Positions 45,715 through 55,700 of a stretch of 64,000 nt of DNA are shown here, in pieces (within the stretch, counting starts at the first letter, position 1; each line of letters begins with the position of its first letter). This DNA is from CAZWSX01 sp964636985. Its GTDB lineage: Bacteria > Planctomycetota > Planctomycetia > Pirellulales > Pirellulaceae. The stretch covers positions 62,001 to 126,000 of the forward strand of contig CAZWSX010000022.1 in the NCBI GenBank assembly GCA_964636985.1. The letters run 5' to 3'. The notes below the pieces were generated by a model. It had not been told where the DNA came from and did not search any database. It saw only the letters and a list, made by a program, of their open reading frames with translations. A program made the position numbers and the translations under genes.

Positions 45715-45748
45715 ATAAGAAAGGCCCGGGGGGGCCTACCACCCCGGG
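45715..45748 (-). terminator. Terminator of the RTX-repeat protein gene
   Basis: CCCGGGG (45725-45731) pairs with CCCCGGG (45742-45748). On the minus strand the stem is followed by CCTTTCTTATT. It starts 16 bases after the stop at 45764 and separates that gene from the sigma gene downstream. Confidence 0.65.
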
Positions 45749-45763
45749 CATCGCACGGAGATA

Positions 45764-47710
45764 TCACGCTGTTCGGATCGATGCAAAGAATGCATCGAGG
45801 TTGGCGATTTTCGACGCTACGGCGATGTTGCCCCCCGTTGTGCCGTGATAAAGCTGGGGGAAGTAGGTTTCCCACGTCGTCGCATAATCCTCAAACGGGT
45901 TCCACTGACCATACGTTCGGGCGAAGTCGGCATCGACGTCGTTGAACCACCAGCTATCGCCCGACGCGCCCGAGGGCCGGTCGCCGGAGTCGTTGCGCTG
46001 ATCCCACTTGCTGATCAGTTGGAACGCGGGGATGAAGGCGTTCTCGCTGGCCTCGTCCCAGTTGTGCGCCATCTCATGGTACACGGTGGTTTGGGCGTCC
46101 AAATCTGTTGAGAATCCATTGTTGGTAAAGGCGATGCCGTCCGAGCCGTTCCAGCCACCGATGGCGGAGCCATTAGGTAAGGTGGTCAATTGCGCGCCCG
46201 ATCGCAGGAACGTAACGCCGCTGCCGTTGGCTCTCTTGAGCAGGATCGTGTTGCCCACATGGTGGTGCAGGTTGCTTAACGCCACATCGATGGTTTCCAC
46301 GTTAGCATCGGTCCATGTGCCGGCAGCGAACGAAACGCTGCCAAAACCAGTCAGGTTCCTGGTGGTCGCGGCGAGATTTCGGAATCGAATGACGGCATCA
46401 TTGGACTCCGTCAGGGCGATCGTGTCCTCGGTTTCCAATCGCAGGAACCGGTCATCTCCGCTATCGCCCGAAAGGTAGTCGACCAACCCGATTCCGCCGA
46501 ACAGTCCGTCGTCACCGGCGCCGCCGGACAAGTGGTCCTCGCCTGCGCCTCCATACATGTTGTCGTCGCCGGTGCCCCCCCACATCCAGTCGTTGCCGGC
46601 ATCTCCGTGCAGGGTATCGTTCTGGTCTCCTCCGTAGATGTTGTCATTTTCGCTTCCGCCACTCAGGTTGTCGTTTCCGGCCTGGCCCAGAATGTAGTCG
46701 TTGCCGCCTTCGCCACGGATCGTGTCGTTGCCGTCGCCGCCGTACAGCTCATTCCATGCGCTGTTTCCGGTGATGTCGTCGTTACCGCGACCACCGACGA
46801 CGATTTCAAAATTGGCAGCTTGCCCTGAGGCGCCCGTGTTCACTCGCCGGGTCGTATGACGAGCCAGCTCGGTGTCACTGGTCAAGTTAACCGTTACTGA
46901 AGACGTCGCCGCGAGATCCGAAAAATCAAGTCGGTCGGTTCCGCCGCCAGCGGATTCGACTACGGTATCGACCTCGCCGACACTCGTTGCAGTCGTGAAC
47001 ACGTATCGATCATTTCCCAGACCGCCGTCCAAGCGGTCGTTGCCGGTGTAGCCTTGCAAAACGTCGTGTCCCGCTCCGCCAGATAGTTGGTCGCTCCCTT
47101 GCCAGCCATAGAGCGTATCGTTGCCGGCTTCTCCATAGAGCTTGCCATTTCCGTAGTCGCTGGCGTGGAGCGTGTCGTCTCCCGAACCGCCATAGAGAAA
47201 GTCGTTGCCCGTGTTCTCGGCGTAGTTCTTCACACCGGCCACACCTCCATCCAGGGTGTCGTTACTCCCACCGCCATAGAGATAGTCGGTGTCCCCACCC
47301 CCATACAGAGTGTCAACACTGCTACCTCCATAGAGCTTGTCACTTCCTGCTCCGCCCGAAGCGAACGAGCTAATGGTGGTGTCGTTCCGAAATACATCGT
47401 CGCCGGCATAGCCTTGGAATGAGATCTTGTTGACCACGCGGCCGATCTCAGGGCCGACCAGTCCATACAGCGCAATGGAACGGTTGTATTGCTGAGTGCC
47501 TGCGGTCATCTTGACCACCAACACGTCGTCGGCATAGTCGGCCGTCTTTGCGTCGATGCTTACGGAGACCTGATCCGCTCCAGACGAGCCGTCGATCTTT
47601 ACTTCACCTGCAACAGAATCGAAGACAATCCCAGTCAGCAGTTGCCTGCTTTCCAGCCGTTCCAGGTTCAGCTTGCGGCGAGCAATGGTGCTGCGTCGTT
47701 TCTTGGTCAT
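45764..47710 (-). CDS. RTX-repeat surface protein with HExxH metallopeptidase-like domain
   Basis: 648 residues from ATG 47710 (AGAGG about 9 bases upstream). The N-terminus has LERLESRQLLTG, the planctomycete LEPR-XLL-type motif found on large surface proteins. From about 90 to 430 there are many GGxGxD-type nonapeptides (GGAGSDKLYGG, GGDGNDTIRGEGGND, GGAGEDHLSGGAGDD), which form a calcium-bound beta-roll. The C-terminal 200 residues include TVYHEMAHNWDEASENAF, an HExxH zinc site near residue 544, in a metallopeptidase-like context; a third ligand cannot be assigned. A calcium-stabilised extracellular protease is plausible. Its terminator hairpin follows. Confidence 0.88.
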   Translation of the reverse strand: MTKKRRSTIARRKLNLERLESRQLLTGIVFDSVAGEVKIDGSSGADQVSVSIDAKTADYADDVLVVKMTAGTQQYNRSIALYGLVGPEIGRVVNKISFQGYAGDDVFRNDTTISSFASGGAGSDKLYGGSSVDTLYGGGDTDYLYGGGSNDTLDGGVAGVKNYAENTGNDFLYGGSGDDTLHASDYGNGKLYGEAGNDTLYGWQGSDQLSGGAGHDVLQGYTGNDRLDGGLGNDRYVFTTATSVGEVDTVVESAGGGTDRLDFSDLAATSSVTVNLTSDTELARHTTRRVNTGASGQAANFEIVVGGRGNDDITGNSAWNELYGGDGNDTIRGEGGNDYILGQAGNDNLSGGSENDNIYGGDQNDTLHGDAGNDWMWGGTGDDNMYGGAGEDHLSGGAGDDGLFGGIGLVDYLSGDSGDDRFLRLETEDTIALTESNDAVIRFRNLAATTRNLTGFGSVSFAAGTWTDANVETIDVALSNLHHHVGNTILLKRANGSGVTFLRSGAQLTTLPNGSAIGGWNGSDGIAFTNNGFSTDLDAQTTVYHEMAHNWDEASENAFIPAFQLISKWDQRNDSGDRPSGASGDSWWFNDVDADFARTYGQWNPFEDYATTWETYFPQLYHGTTGGNIAVASKIANLDAFFASIRTA

Positions 47711-47912
47711 GGCGAGAAACCTCTTTGAGAGCCAGCCCTCCGCTCCTCGCCGCACGGCAAGGTGGTATTCGGTTGGCTGCGACTCTGGCAGGGAATTGCC
47801 AATGCCAGGCGCGGCTGGACAGAATTCCAAAAAGATTTTTTCGACCGAGGCTGTAAATCGAGGATTCCTCCCCGAGTGACTGATACTATGAGACTCGCTG
47901 CCACTATCGGTT

Positions 47913-50900
47913 ATGGCCTGGGAGAAGCCCGTGGAATCTCCTTCGATTTCCAGCCGCGTTGACGAGTCGCTCCGCCGTGCGTTTGAGGCGGCTTGGCGCT
48001 CTGGTCGTCCACCGTCGTTCCAACCTTATCTGCCAGCACCATCGAGCGAGTTGTATCTAGCGACCTTAATCGAGGTCGTCTGCATCGATTTAGAAAATCG
48101 CTGGAAAGCGACGCATCTGGCCGCGAGCCAGGGCCGCGACATCTTGCCTGTGCCGCCCATGCTGGAAGAGTATCTAGCCAGTTATCCCGAACTTTCCAGC
48201 GAGCAGGTGTTACCAAAACTGATCCAAGAGGAGATCAGGATCCGTGATGCACTTGACTATTTGCCCACGCTGGAAGAATTGGAAAGGCGATTTCCTCAGC
48301 TCAGCGGGAAGTTGGAGCCGCTACTGAGCGAGGTTACTTCCTCTCCAGCGACCAGCGCGAAACGTCGATCGGATCAACGGCTGGACGTAAACGCTTCGAC
48401 GGAACGCTTTGGCTCGGGACGAGAATTGGTTGCCGGCCAGGAGACGATTTCCATTGCGTCCCGGCCCCCGGCTAGCTTTGGTGACTATGTTCTCCTGCGA
48501 CAAATTGCAGCCGGCGCGATGGGCGTCGTTTACGAAGCGCGACAGAAGAGCCTCGATCGCATCGTGGCGCTCAAGTTCATTCACCGTGGCCAGCTTGCCG
48601 ACCAGCAAGATAGGCGAAGGTTCTTGAAGGAGGCGGAACACGCGGCGCAACTCAGCCATCCGCACATCGTTCCCGTGTACGAAGTGGGCCAGTTTGAAGA
48701 TTGGCCTTTCTTCGCGATGGGTTTCATCGACGGCGGCAGCCTCCAGCAGCGGATGCTGGCCGATCCGATCAGTCCCCGCCAGGCGGCGGAGATCATGGCG
48801 ACCATCGCCGATGCCGTCGCCTACGCTCACGAGCGCGGGATCGTGCATCGCGATCTGAAGCCCGCCAACGTCATGATGAACGAAGCCGGCCAGCCGGTCG
48901 TAACCGACTTTGGCCTGGCAAAGCGAGTCGATTCGACTGCCAGCGTGACTGAGACCGGCCAGATCATGGGCACGCCGGCCTACATGGCTCCCGAGCAAGC
49001 TAGTGGGGAGACTCACGCCATCGGTCCGCACAGCGATCAATACAGCCTGGGCGTCGTGCTATACGAGTTGCTCACCGGGCGCCGACCTTTCGATGGACCG
49101 GTCCATCTGATTTTGGCGAAGGTGGTCGCTCTCGAACCGCCGACAGTTCGCGAACTGGCCCCTCAAGCGCCGCGCGACCTGGAGGCGATCTGCCTCAAGG
49201 CCATGCAGAAGCGACCCGCCAACCGCTATGGCAGCGTCCGCGAGATGGCTAGCGACTTACAGCGATACCTACGCGATGAAGCGATTCTTGCCCGACGCTA
49301 TGGCGTGCGCGAAAGGTTGGCGCGCTTTGTTCGCAAACGAGCAGGCGTGCTGATGGCGCTCGCTGCGTTGCTGGCGGCGTCCGCAACAACCGGTTTGGCC
49401 GTTTGGCTGTTGCAACCGCCTGAGCCCAAACCGGTGCCTCAGCCGGAAGTGATCACAGCCGAAAAGGTGTTTGATCGCCAAATGGTTGCGGTCAGCAGCA
49501 GTCGAAATCTTCAGGCGATTGGACTGGCCATTCATAACTACCACGATGTTTATGGACGGTTTCCGCCCGCTGCGATCACCGATGCGAACGACAAACTGTT
49601 GTTGAGTTGGCGCGTGGCCATCTTGCGCTACCTCGGGCACAACGCACTTTACGAGAAATTCCACCTCGACGAGCCGTGGGACAGTCCGCACAACCTGACG
49701 CTGCTGGAGTTCATACCGGAAAACTACGCGATCCGAGACATCCCTGCGTACTCACCCCATGCAACCTACTATCGCGCGCTGGTTGGCAACGGAGCAACGT
49801 TCGACCCGGCGCGGCCGCGTGCTGTCAGCCTGGCCGATCTGAAGGACGGCAGCCGCGGGACGCTGCTTGCCGTTGAAGCTTCCGAAGCGGTGCCATGGAC
49901 GAAGCCAGAGGAAATCGATTGCAACGTACCTTTCGCTGCGCAGTTAGGCGGGCCCTTTGAAGAAGGATTTCATGGCCTGATGGCCGATGGCAGCGTGCGC
50001 TTCTTTAAGTCGGCCATTCGCGAGAACGAGACAGCGCTCAAGGCATTGGTTGGCAGGGACGAGGGTGAAGTTGCGAATCTGGCGCCCTACGAGGGATTAT
50101 CCTCGCCTGACAAGTACCAAAAGCCTGGACCAGAATTTGAAAAGTTCGTCGAAAAGTCGAAACAGGATGCGGCGAAGAATCGTGAAATCGCACAGCGGAA
50201 TTCACTCTACATTGAGAGCATGAACAACCTGAAACAGTTGCAGATCGCAATGGAGTCCTACGAGGCTACTTATCACCACCTGCCCCCTACAGCCATCGTC
50301 GACAGTTCAGGCCAGCCGCTTCTCAGTTGGCGCGTAGCGTTGCTTCCGTTTCTCAAGGAGCAGGCGCTTCATCGAAAGTTCCACCTGGATGAGCCCTGGG
50401 ACAGCCCCCACAACTTTGAGTTGCTCCAGCTCATGCCGGATTGCTTCAAGGTAAAGGGGCCGCAGCCGGATGCGGCAACCACAACGTATTACCAGGTCTT
50501 GGTCGGTGACCAGACACCTTTTCCGGCCGAACCGGGGAAGAGCCGGCGCCTACGCGATGTTTCAGTCGCTGATGGAACCAGCAAGACGCTGCTCATTGTC
50601 GAAGCGGGGATAACCGTCCCCTGGACGAAACCGCAGGATCTGATCGTGCCTAACCAGGGCGCCTTTCCGAAACTTGGCGGCCTCTTTCCGATCGGCTTCC
50701 AGGCGGTGATGTGCAACGGTTCTACCCGCCAATTCGGGACAGACATCTACGCCGACCAACCTCGCCTGCGCGCAATGTCGGGTTACCAGGACGGCATCCC
50801 ATTTCAATTTGCACCGTACGCACAGTCCTTTGGCACCGTCGAGCAGCAAGTCAAGACGGATACGAGGATGGACGGCGCGATGGAAGCTGCCAAAGGCGCA

Positions 50901-51533
50901 GCGCACCGAGCGAGAAGCCGGAACAACCTCAAGCAGTTGGCCCTCGCCTTACATAATTATCAGAACCTGCATCGCACGTTCCCTCCTCCCGCCGTCTGTG
51001 ACGATACAGGCCTGCCATTGCTAAGTTGGCGCGTGAACATTCTTCCCTTTATCGAGGAAGGGTCCCTGTACCGTTCGTTCCGGTTGAACGAGCCTTGGGA
51101 CAGCGAGCACAATCGCGAATTGCTGCAGTACATGCCTGAGGTTTTTGCATCACCTCTAGGTCCGCCTCGAGATACGACGTTCTATCAAGTTCCCGTTGGC
51201 CCCGGGACCGTGTTCGACCCCCATCGGCGGCGCGGCACGCAAGTTGTGGGAACCAGCCTCCGCGACATTCGCGACGGGGCTAAAAACACGATCCTGCTGG
51301 TCGAAGCGGGCGAAGCCGTGCCTTGGACCAAACCCGCCGAGGTCGATATCTCTATCGTACCCTTTCCAAAACTCGGCGGGATTTTCCCGGAGGGTTTCCA
51401 TGCCGTCACCTGCGACGGCAATGTGACGTTTGTCGTCGGGAAGAAGCTTCACGAGGAAACGAATCTACGTGCGTTGTTTGGCATCGCCGATGATAATCCA
51501 TTAGATCTTAGAAAGCTGAACGATTTGCAGTGA
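47913..51533 (+). CDS. Ser/Thr kinase fused to three DUF1559 domains
   Basis: 1,206 residues. The shared N-terminal module is at about 16-140 (DESLRRAFEAAWRSG, LIEVVCIDLENRWK). The kinase domain (about 190-455) is complete: AAGAMGVVYEAR, Lys221, HRDLKPAN with Asp314, DFG 332-334, MAPEQ. A helix (about 478-500) separates it from three tandem DUF1559-like domains (about 525-720, 770-960, 985-1195), each with LSWRV, an EPWDSxHN motif, a VEAxxxVPWTKP motif and a final Gly/Phe-rich strand. DUF1559 usually occurs in planctomycete pilin-like secreted proteins. Here it is probably the sensor part outside the membrane. No clear ribosome-binding site precedes ATG 47913. No sigma gene is next to it. Confidence 0.9.
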   Translation: MAWEKPVESPSISSRVDESLRRAFEAAWRSGRPPSFQPYLPAPSSELYLATLIEVVCIDLENRWKATHLAASQGRDILPVPPMLEEYLASYPELSSEQVLPKLIQEEIRIRDALDYLPTLEELERRFPQLSGKLEPLLSEVTSSPATSAKRRSDQRLDVNASTERFGSGRELVAGQETISIASRPPASFGDYVLLRQIAAGAMGVVYEARQKSLDRIVALKFIHRGQLADQQDRRRFLKEAEHAAQLSHPHIVPVYEVGQFEDWPFFAMGFIDGGSLQQRMLADPISPRQAAEIMATIADAVAYAHERGIVHRDLKPANVMMNEAGQPVVTDFGLAKRVDSTASVTETGQIMGTPAYMAPEQASGETHAIGPHSDQYSLGVVLYELLTGRRPFDGPVHLILAKVVALEPPTVRELAPQAPRDLEAICLKAMQKRPANRYGSVREMASDLQRYLRDEAILARRYGVRERLARFVRKRAGVLMALAALLAASATTGLAVWLLQPPEPKPVPQPEVITAEKVFDRQMVAVSSSRNLQAIGLAIHNYHDVYGRFPPAAITDANDKLLLSWRVAILRYLGHNALYEKFHLDEPWDSPHNLTLLEFIPENYAIRDIPAYSPHATYYRALVGNGATFDPARPRAVSLADLKDGSRGTLLAVEASEAVPWTKPEEIDCNVPFAAQLGGPFEEGFHGLMADGSVRFFKSAIRENETALKALVGRDEGEVANLAPYEGLSSPDKYQKPGPEFEKFVEKSKQDAAKNREIAQRNSLYIESMNNLKQLQIAMESYEATYHHLPPTAIVDSSGQPLLSWRVALLPFLKEQALHRKFHLDEPWDSPHNFELLQLMPDCFKVKGPQPDAATTTYYQVLVGDQTPFPAEPGKSRRLRDVSVADGTSKTLLIVEAGITVPWTKPQDLIVPNQGAFPKLGGLFPIGFQAVMCNGSTRQFGTDIYADQPRLRAMSGYQDGIPFQFAPYAQSFGTVEQQVKTDTRMDGAMEAAKGAAHRARSRNNLKQLALALHNYQNLHRTFPPPAVCDDTGLPLLSWRVNILPFIEEGSLYRSFRLNEPWDSEHNRELLQYMPEVFASPLGPPRDTTFYQVPVGPGTVFDPHRRRGTQVVGTSLRDIRDGAKNTILLVEAGEAVPWTKPAEVDISIVPFPKLGGIFPEGFHAVTCDGNVTFVVGKKLHEETNLRALFGIADDNPLDLRKLNDLQ

Positions 51534-51818
51534 CCGTACGGTGCCAAAATGAGCGCGCGGCTGATCTCGACCGTGGTCAAAACAGAGTTGGGCTGAAGTC
51601 AGCCGCCCTTTGGGTATCGTGAGAGGCCTAACTTGATCAAACGCGACCCACGAGCGACGAGATTTTTCTGACGATGCGCATGGATCGCACCGCTAGTCAA
51701 CCACGTGAATCAGTAGGCAGGCCCTTGTCCGCTCTTCGCGAGTAGCTTTTCAAGAGCCCGCCCAATTCCAATCCAGCCCGCCGTGCGAGGCGACACGCGA
51801 TTTCGAGCGTCCAAAAGA

Positions 51819-51880
51819 TCGCGCGCTGTTAACCGGCGCGAGGCTCCCAAACTTTTGACACAGTAGTTAACAGCGCGCGA
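51819..51880. repeat. 15-bp inverted repeat with GTTAAC cores
   Basis: TCGCGCGCTGTTAAC (51819-51833) and its exact complement GTTAACAGCGCGCGA (51866-51880) flank a 32-base spacer. The left arm continues CGGCGCG, recalling the tRNA-Asn anticodon arm (CTGTTAACCG). It lies 366 bases before the integrase relic, so it may be its attachment or crossover site. Confidence 0.5.
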
Positions 51881-52245
51881 CTCTCTAGGTGTTAACTGAA
51901 GGCGCGCTTTCCGTAACCCGTTCGGACCGGTTCAAGGGGGACCGAACAGGACCTGAACTTTTACAAACTCTTGAAGTTTAAGCAGTTACGAAAATAGATC
52001 TCGCGCGATTTGGTTCGAAGAGCGTTCGGCTCGGGGAGGGGATTAGCGCCGCCAAAGAGATGTGGGGACGTCGTAAAGAAGTGGGAGGGTTATGCCTTAG
52101 CAGTTCGCGAGGGAGCTACCAAACCAGACCCAAGATGGGCGAACTGGGTCCGAACTCGCTTGCATTCTTTACGCGTTGAGGTAACTCATCATCACGCGAA
52201 CTCCCTTGTTTCGCGTGCTAAGGAATTCTTTAAGAGTTACCCCTG

Positions 52246-52700
52246 ATGAAAGCGCATCGCACGCGTAACGCTGATCCCACCAAGATTTTGTTTCGAAGTG
52301 AGATCACTGCTATTCTTCGGGACCTGCAACGCAAAGGCAAGCGCTCGCCGAGTACGCGGCTTAACCTCATCGTCTTTCGATTGGCCACGTGTTGTGGCCT
52401 GCGTGCGAGCGAGATCGCGAACCTACGCATTGGTGACGTTCGTGTTGAGACTTCGCGGCCACACATTCGGATTCGCGTGGGCGCTGCGAAGGGCGGCTGG
52501 CACAAGCGGTTCAGAACGGCTTGTCGCTCATTTGGCGCCGAACGCTTTTCAACACTGACGATCCACCACGGCCGACATACCTTATCTCACACGCGCTGGC
52601 TGGCGAGCGGACTCTCGCCGACATTTGCAATGCCGTTGGCCATGCGAATTTCTCCATGACTCCGCAAGATTCGCGGGCGAACCATCGAATCCATCGCGGC
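52246..52700 (+). pseudogene. Decayed tyrosine recombinase (integrase)
   Basis: The frame from ATG 52246 reads as an integrase: RSPSTRLNLIVFRLATCCGL with the first catalytic Arg in CCGLRASEIANLRIGDV, then RPHIRIRVGAAKGG. About 60 residues present in the relic at 31320 (PRTVRLWWD onward) are missing here. The HxxR block TIHHGRHT follows, then a 1-base deletion shifts to a frame reading SHALAGERTLADICNAVGHA then NFSMTPQ. The catalytic Tyr is absent. Both a deletion and a frameshift mean it is inactive. Confidence 0.82.
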
Positions 52701-52775
52701 CTTGATCCGTGTTTGTAGTGATTGCACTCATAGTATGAAGGCTTGTCAAACGGTAGCCCTGTGGCGGGACTCTAA

Positions 52776-55700
52776 CTAAATCCTTTGACGAGTGAATTTG
52801 GACTTCATTTCTCGATCACTTTCGATTCCATAGAAAAGTGTGGCAAAAGCCGCATCGCGCTGAGACTCAATTCCTGAAGCCGCACGATTTGCATGTGCGA
52901 CTTCGCTATTGCTGACGGTAGGTAATCTCGAAATTGAAGTCGCGTTCGCCGCATTTCCAAAAAATGAATCGAAAATCGCTTGCGGGTCGGCGATTCCTTG
53001 CGGGTCGCTATCGGCAACGTCTAAAGCAAAACTGAGTTCGGCATTTTGCCTTCCGGAAATGCGGTTCGTCGCGTCGCTGTATTGATAGACGCGGCTGGTT
53101 TTGGCATCGACGATCCAGATGTGATCTACGTTGTTGGGATCGATGGTCACGCCCGTCGGGCGAGAATTTGCGGCGTCAATTTGCCAGCTTCCCTCGAGCG
53201 TGCCGCGGGTTGAATAGCGAAATACCTTATCTGCGGTGGATGTATCGTTGACGACCCAGATGTGAACGCCGTCGGTGGCCAGGTCCATTGCTTTGCGATT
53301 GCCGACGGCGAGCGCGAAGCTCGACGTTGCGGCGACACTGCCCGTCCGGCGGGCCGCGCCGCCTGCAAAGAAATAGACGCGATCCGTTTCGCGATCAACG
53401 ATCCACAGATCTTTTCCGTTGGTCGCGATGCCTTCGGGCCTATCAATGCCACGGGCGACCCAACTCCCCAAGGTGCGGCCGCTGGCGTTGTGAACGAACA
53501 CTCGGCCATCGGCGTCCACGACCCAGTAAAGAGATCCATCCTTGTTGGCGGCAATTCCGCGAGGATCGTCCGCTTTCTTGTCGAGACCCTGCTGAGTTAC
53601 TAAGTTTCCCGATTCGTCGTAGTGGAAGGTCGTATGCGAGTCGCCATCGACCACGATAAAGCGGTGGTGCGTTGGCGCTGTAACCGTGATGTTCACAGTC
53701 ACCAGATTGCTGGTGAGGATCCCGTCGCTCGCGACGTAAGTAAACGAATCGCTCCCGACAAATGATGGATTTGCGATGTAGGTGAACGAGCCATCGCTGT
53801 TCAGCGTCAACGTTCCGTTTTGGGGTTGCCCCACCAGGACTGCCGATAAGCGATCACCATCGAAATCGCTGTCGTTGACGAGCACACCCGTCGCGGCTGA
53901 GACGACTAGTGCCTGTCCGCCCGACACTTGGTAAGAATCGCTCACGCCCACGGGCGGATCATTTACCGGAGTGATCGTCATACTCACGGCGACGATATTG
54001 GAATCGGCTATTCCATCATTCGTCTTGTAGGTGAAGCTGTCAGGACCGTTGTAGTTCAGATCCGGGACGTAGCTAAACGAGCCATCGCTATTGAGCGTGA
54101 TTACGCCGTGGCTTGGTCCGGTGACCAGGATTGCCGTGAGGGGATCGTTTTCGACGTCGGTATCATTCGATAGCACGCCCGACGAGGCGACCACGACGAG
54201 GCTGGTGTCCTCGACCGTTGTATAGGTATCCGACGTGGCGACCGGTGGATCGTTAACAGGCGTGACGGTCAGGCTGACGACGACCTCGTTGGAATCGGCT
54301 ACTCCATCGTTTGTCTTGTAGGTGAAGCTGTCAGGGCCGTTGTAGTTCAGATTTGGGACGTAGCTAAACGAGCCATCGCTATTGAGCGTAATTTCGCCGT
54401 GGCTTGGTCCGGTGACCAGGATCGTTGTGAGGGGATCGTTTTCGACGTCGGTATCATTCGACAGCACGCCCGACGAGGCAGCCACCACAAGGCTGGTGTC
54501 CTCGGCCGTCGTGTAGGTATCCGCTGTTGCGACCGGTGGATCGTTGACAGGCGTGACGGTGATCGTGAACGTTTGCCGTGCACTCGTGTCGACTCCGCCT
54601 CCTAACGTACCGCCATTATCGTGAAGTACCACGCTGATGGTTGCCGTGCCAAAAGCGTTAGCGGCAGTCGAAAACGTAAGCGTCCCATCGGCGGAGATAG
54701 TTGGTTGCGTTGCAAACAACGAAGCATGATCGTTTTCAACCACGAAATCGACCGTTTGCCCCGCCTCGCGGGCAGGCCCGGGTGAGATATTTGTTGCCCA
54801 GGTGGTGATCGTTTGCAGGCCCGCGTCTTCGAGTACGGTGACATCAGCGCCTTTGGTGAACGTTGGCGCCGTATTGATGGAGTCGACCACTGCGGTTGTG
54901 TTGCCAAAGTCGATACCAGTGCCAATTTCTCCGTCTTCCAAATCTTCAAAGGCGTAGCCATCACCGGAGATAGGAGTTCCAAGCACTACGGGAATCGAGC
55001 CTACCACGACGTTGGTGCCGCTTCGGACAAATTGCAAGTCAAAACGATGGGGAATACCGTCTCCAGTAAACTCGATATCGAAGCTCGCTGTCGCTCCGGC
55101 GCCAACACCATGCAGCACACCTGTGTGATTGATGATATGGACCCGAGGATCGGAGGCTTGGATGGTAAGATCCATTGCAACATTGGTGACGGCGTTTTGA
55201 ATGGCGGCCGTTACACCGTTGGCGACACTTGCGCCGAAGCCGGATGCGATCTGAAAATAGAATGGGTCACCGGGAGCAATAGGATCGGCCGTGCCATTTG
55301 CGATGGTGGCCGTCGAGTGATTGGTGGCGCCCGTCAAATTCGAGATCGCCTCCAAGCCCTGCCGCGGATCGAGATTGTTCTGTCCGTTTGTGCCAAGTCC
55401 GATCACCAATGCGCCGAGGGCATTGAGCGCTGTAACCGTCTCCTGGAGTCCGGCCCCCGAATTGAACGGCGTCGTAGGCCGTGATGTTCCGGTCAGGGCC
55501 GAGATCGGCAGTGTCAATCCGCCAACGCCTGTGACCGATGTTTCGCCCTTGGGCTGATACGCAAACCCGGTATCCGTTGCCAACAAAACGATCGGGAGCG
55601 CCCCCGCGCGAAAGCCTGCGCCACCAGTGTTTCCGGCAGCAGGCATCACGGAGCGGGCTGGATCGGCAGTGAAAGAAGCAAACGACGGAACATCACCGCT

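Larger units (their letters stand above)
51534..52775. other. Non-coding accessory stretch with integrase relic
   Basis: 1,242 bases between two large genes. It includes inverted GTTAAC repeats (51819-51880 and a third GTTAAC at 51891-51896), a short open frame at 52010-52246 without recognised motifs, and the integrase relic from 52246. The segment 52010-52038 matches 41993-42021 with 25 of 29 bases. Its content is that of a decayed mobile element. Confidence 0.65.

Noticed and set aside
53955..54560. Tandem repeat as a CRISPR-like array
   Set aside because: Units are 291 bases, coding and in frame; no short repeats with unique spacers occur anywhere in the window.
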